This document shows positions 61,680 to 64,000 of a DNA stretch of 64,000 nt, in pieces. This DNA is from Stenotrophomonas nematodicola (GTDB lineage: Bacteria > Pseudomonadota > Gammaproteobacteria > Xanthomonadales > Xanthomonadaceae). Under the pieces are notes generated by a model. It was not told where the DNA came from. It did no database searches and saw only the letters and a list, made by a program, of their open reading frames with translations. A program made the position numbers and the translations under genes. The stretch spans positions 62,001 to 126,000 of the forward strand of contig NZ_WIAY01000009.1 of assembly GCF_009467805.1 (NCBI RefSeq). The letters run 5' to 3'. Position 1 is the stretch's first letter; every line of letters begins with the position of its first letter.

Positions 61680-64000
61680 TCACGTGCCGGGCAGCACCTG
61701 CTTGACCTTGTCGATCCCTTCCCACGGATCCTGCTTCAAGCGCTGTGCGCGCTGCAGGGCCTTGGCCAGCGGGAAGGCATCCGGCGCGCTGACGCGCCCC
61801 AGCTCCTCCCAGCGCAGCGGCACTGCCACGCCTGCGCCGGGCCGCGCCCGCAGCGACCACGAGCACACGCTGGTGGCACCGCGCGCGTTGCGCAGCCAGT
61901 CGATGAAAATCACCCCGCCGCGCTTGGCCTTGCTCATGGTGGCCACGTAGCGCGCCGGCGCGTGCTCGGCCATCGCCTGCGCGAACGCCTCGCAGAAGTC
62001 CTTGGCCTGCGCCCAGTCCGCGGTGGGCTGCAGCGGCACCACGACGTGCACCCCTTTGCCACCGGACAGCCGCACGAAGCTCTGCAGGCCAGTTTCCTGC
62101 AGCCGGTCACGCACCTCGCGCGCGGCCGCCTTCACCTGCGGCCAGCCCACGCCCTCGCCCGGGTCCAGGTCGAACACCAGCCGGTCCGGGTGTTCCGGGT
62201 CGGCCACCGTGGCGCCCCACGGGTGCAGCTCCAGGGTGTTCATCTGCACCAGCTGCAGCAGCCCCTGCACGTCGTCGATGTACAGGTAGTCCTCGCGTCC
62301 GCTCTTCTGCTCCAGCGGGATCGCCTTCACCGCATCGCCCAGGCCGGTGCCGTGGTGCTTCTGGAAGAAGCACGGTTTGTCCACGCCGTCCGGACAGCGC
62401 AGCAGCGACAGCGGCCGGCGCGCGACCTCCGGCAGGATCCAGCGCGCCATCTGCCGGTAGTAGTCGGCCACATCGCCCTTGGTGAGCTTCGCCTTGGCAA
62501 ACACCACCCGCTCGGGATGGCTGATGGTGACGTCGGTATCGTCGGCGGTCACGGCCGTCTCCTTCACGCGCAGGTCAGTGGCCGGCTTGTCCTCGCGCAG
62601 CCGCTTGAAGCTGGCCTGCCGCAGCAGACCTTCCTTTGCCCAGCCGCGGAACGCCACTTCCGCCACCAGCGTCGGCTTGACCCAGTGCACGCTGCGCGCC
62701 GTGAACGGCACATGCGACGGCAGTTCGACCGCGGCGGCATCGGTGACCAACGCCTTGAGCTGTCGATGCAGCGCGGCCAACCCGGCATCGTCAAAGCCTG
62801 TTCCCACACGCCCCACATAACGCAGCCCGCCCTTGTCGGGCGTTGCCATCAACAGCGAGCCGAAGCCACTGCGCGCGCCCTTCGGGTCGGTGTAGCCCAC
62901 CACCAGGAACTCGTCGGTGTTCTCGTGCTTCACCTTCACCCAGCTGGGCGAACGCGCGTTGACGTAGGGCGCATCCACACGTTTGCTGACGATGCCCTCG
63001 AAGCCGGCCTCACCGCTGGCCTCGAACACCGCCGGGCCGTGGTCGCGCACATGGTCGCTGTAGGCCAGGGTACCGGGCGTCTCACCGATCAGGTCCTTCA
63101 GCAGCGCCTTGCGCGCGAGCAGCGGCGCACGGCTGATGTCCGCGCCAGCCACGCCGGGCATATCGAACAGCACGTAGCGCAGCGGCTGCTTTGCGGTGCC
63201 GTCGATGACCTTCTGCAGCGCGGTGAAATCGCTGCGCCCCTGCGCGTCCAGCACCACCAGCTCGCCGTCCAGGCGCAGGTCGCGCACCGGCAGCCGTTGG
63301 ATCGCCTGCACCACCTCGGGAAAATCACCGGTCCAGTTCAGGCCGCCGCGCGAACGCAGCGTCACTACGCCGTCGCGCACGTCGGCCAGCAACCGGTAAC
63401 CATCCCATTTGATCTCATGCAGCCAACCGTCGCCGTCGGGCGCAGTGGCACGATGGTCGGTCAACTGCGGCTTGAACCCTGCGGGATAGGGGCTATCCCG
63501 TGCACCGGACAACGCCAGCGCCCGGCGATGCCAGCGCGCATCCGCCTTGCGCGCGGCCGGAGCCGGGGCTGCCTTCGTGGAGGCCGGGCGTTTGCCCGGC
63601 CCACGCGGTGGGGTTGCGTTTCCGAGCATGTCGTCGGCCTCCATGTCGCGCGCCTCGTCGTCATCGCGCTTGATCAACAGCCACTGGTGCTGCTTGCCTT
63701 TCATCGCGGTCCGCACCAGTTTCCAGCCGCCTTTGAGCCGTTCGCCGTGCAGCACGAAGTCCACCTTGCCGGCGGCGATCGCTTCCAGCGGATCGCCATC
63801 GCAGGCCCAGGTGCCGTGGTCGTATACGTCCACATGGCCCGCGCCGTAATGCCCCTCGGGAATATCGCCTTCGAACGTGGCATACGACAGCGGGTGGTCT
63901 TCGACCTCCACGGCCAAGCGCTTCTCGCCCACGCGCAGCGAGGGGCCTTTGGGCACGGCCCAGCTCTTGAGCACACCATCGGCCTCCAGGCGGAAATCGT
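61680..64000 (-). CDS. ligD: ATP-dependent DNA ligase LigD, 5' end outside the window
   Basis: A three-domain NHEJ ligase; at least 773 residues are visible. The order is phosphoesterase (DFRLEADGVLKSWAVPKGPSL, HPLSYATFEGDIPEGHYGAG), then ligase (catalytic Lys in LHEIKWDGYRL, DLRLDGELVVLD, EGIVSKR, WVKVKH), then primase-polymerase (HPERVVFAKAKLTKGDVADYY, KGVHVVVPLQ, Asp pair in LVFDLDPGEG). Reading continues upstream of the first Met near 63974 (DFRLEADG), so the true start lies beyond base 64000. A proline/alanine linker separates the first two domains and contains a SMAG-like palindrome. No ku gene is seen in the window. Confidence 0.95.
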   Translation of the reverse strand, partial: DFRLEADGVLKSWAVPKGPSLRVGEKRLAVEVEDHPLSYATFEGDIPEGHYGAGHVDVYDHGTWACDGDPLEAIAAGKVDFVLHGERLKGGWKLVRTAMKGKQHQWLLIKRDDDEARDMEADDMLGNATPPRGPGKRPASTKAAPAPAARKADARWHRRALALSGARDSPYPAGFKPQLTDHRATAPDGDGWLHEIKWDGYRLLADVRDGVVTLRSRGGLNWTGDFPEVVQAIQRLPVRDLRLDGELVVLDAQGRSDFTALQKVIDGTAKQPLRYVLFDMPGVAGADISRAPLLARKALLKDLIGETPGTLAYSDHVRDHGPAVFEASGEAGFEGIVSKRVDAPYVNARSPSWVKVKHENTDEFLVVGYTDPKGARSGFGSLLMATPDKGGLRYVGRVGTGFDDAGLAALHRQLKALVTDAAAVELPSHVPFTARSVHWVKPTLVAEVAFRGWAKEGLLRQASFKRLREDKPATDLRVKETAVTADDTDVTISHPERVVFAKAKLTKGDVADYYRQMARWILPEVARRPLSLLRCPDGVDKPCFFQKHHGTGLGDAVKAIPLEQKSGREDYLYIDDVQGLLQLVQMNTLELHPWGATVADPEHPDRLVFDLDPGEGVGWPQVKAAAREVRDRLQETGLQSFVRLSGGKGVHVVVPLQPTADWAQAKDFCEAFAQAMAEHAPARYVATMSKAKRGGVIFIDWLRNARGATSVCSWSLRARPGAGVAVPLRWEELGRVSAPDAFPLAKALQRAQRLKQDPWEGIDKVKQVLPGT
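63582..63601. repeat. SMAG-like palindrome inside ligD
   Basis: GGCCGGGC-GTTT-GCCCGGCC, an 8-bp perfect stem, lies in the linker coding region between the phosphoesterase and ligase domains. On the minus strand it begins near GTGGGCC, close to the GTAG type. Confidence 0.65.

Overview
The window is GC-rich chromosomal DNA from a gamma-proteobacterium of the Xanthomonadaceae (Stenotrophomonas/Xanthomonas/Pseudoxanthomonas group). This rests on the gene content (plsB, a PknS/EcfK-like kinase and ECF sigma pair, large carbohydrate TonB-dependent receptors, phhA beside an Lrp regulator) and on many intergenic GTAG-ended hairpins of the SMAG type known from Stenotrophomonas maltophilia. Coding is dense. 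No gap exceeds 300 bases, and I see no tRNA, rRNA, CRISPR array, insertion sequence or phage gene.

Region 1 (1-28 kb) is mostly ordinary core and accessory genes: partial plsB with a coupled lipoprotein, a secreted trypsin-like protease, pyrF with an e(P4)-type acid phosphatase, yceH, an acetyltransferase, rep helicase, a Sel1-like protein, thymidine kinase, opgD, a Ser/Thr kinase plus ECF sigma factor, mutM, an EF-hand protein, a fatty-acid desaturase, a lone ABC ATPase, a secreted lipase-like pair, a class A acid phosphatase, a TonB-dependent receptor, an AIM24-type protein, a patatin lipoprotein, and an Lrp regulator divergent from phenylalanine hydroxylase. SMAG hairpins are frequent here and end in an exact four-copy, 33-bp-period array at 27.7 kb.

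Region 2 (27.8-56 kb) is a pectin/rhamnogalacturonan utilisation island. It holds two large TonB-dependent receptors, a 1270-residue secreted LamG protein of no family I can name, a PL10 pectate lyase, a GH43 enzyme, two rhamnogalacturonan-acetylesterase-type SGNH enzymes (one fused to a cupin), two further esterases, a three-part TRAP importer, KduI, KduD, a hydratase-like protein, a LacI regulator, KDG kinase and KDPG aldolase. Together they describe deacetylation and lysis outside the cell, outer-membrane uptake by the receptors, inner-membrane import by TRAP, then isomerisation, reduction, phosphorylation and cleavage to pyruvate and glyceraldehyde 3-phosphate. Seven copies of a GACACCG(G/A/C)T motif lie at the promoters or 5' ends of these operons, which suggests one LacI-controlled regulon. 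A cysteine dioxygenase-like gene and a PhzF gene sit between two parts of the island.

Region 3 (56-61.2 kb) is an alcohol/aldehyde oxidation module: an AcoR-like sigma-54 activator divergent from aldehyde dehydrogenase, zinc alcohol dehydrogenase and a DUF779 protein, with a visible -24/-12 promoter and a perfect 17-bp inverted repeat as likely activator site. Region 4 (61.2-64 kb) has a small membrane protein and a LigD-type DNA ligase whose 5' end lies outside the window.
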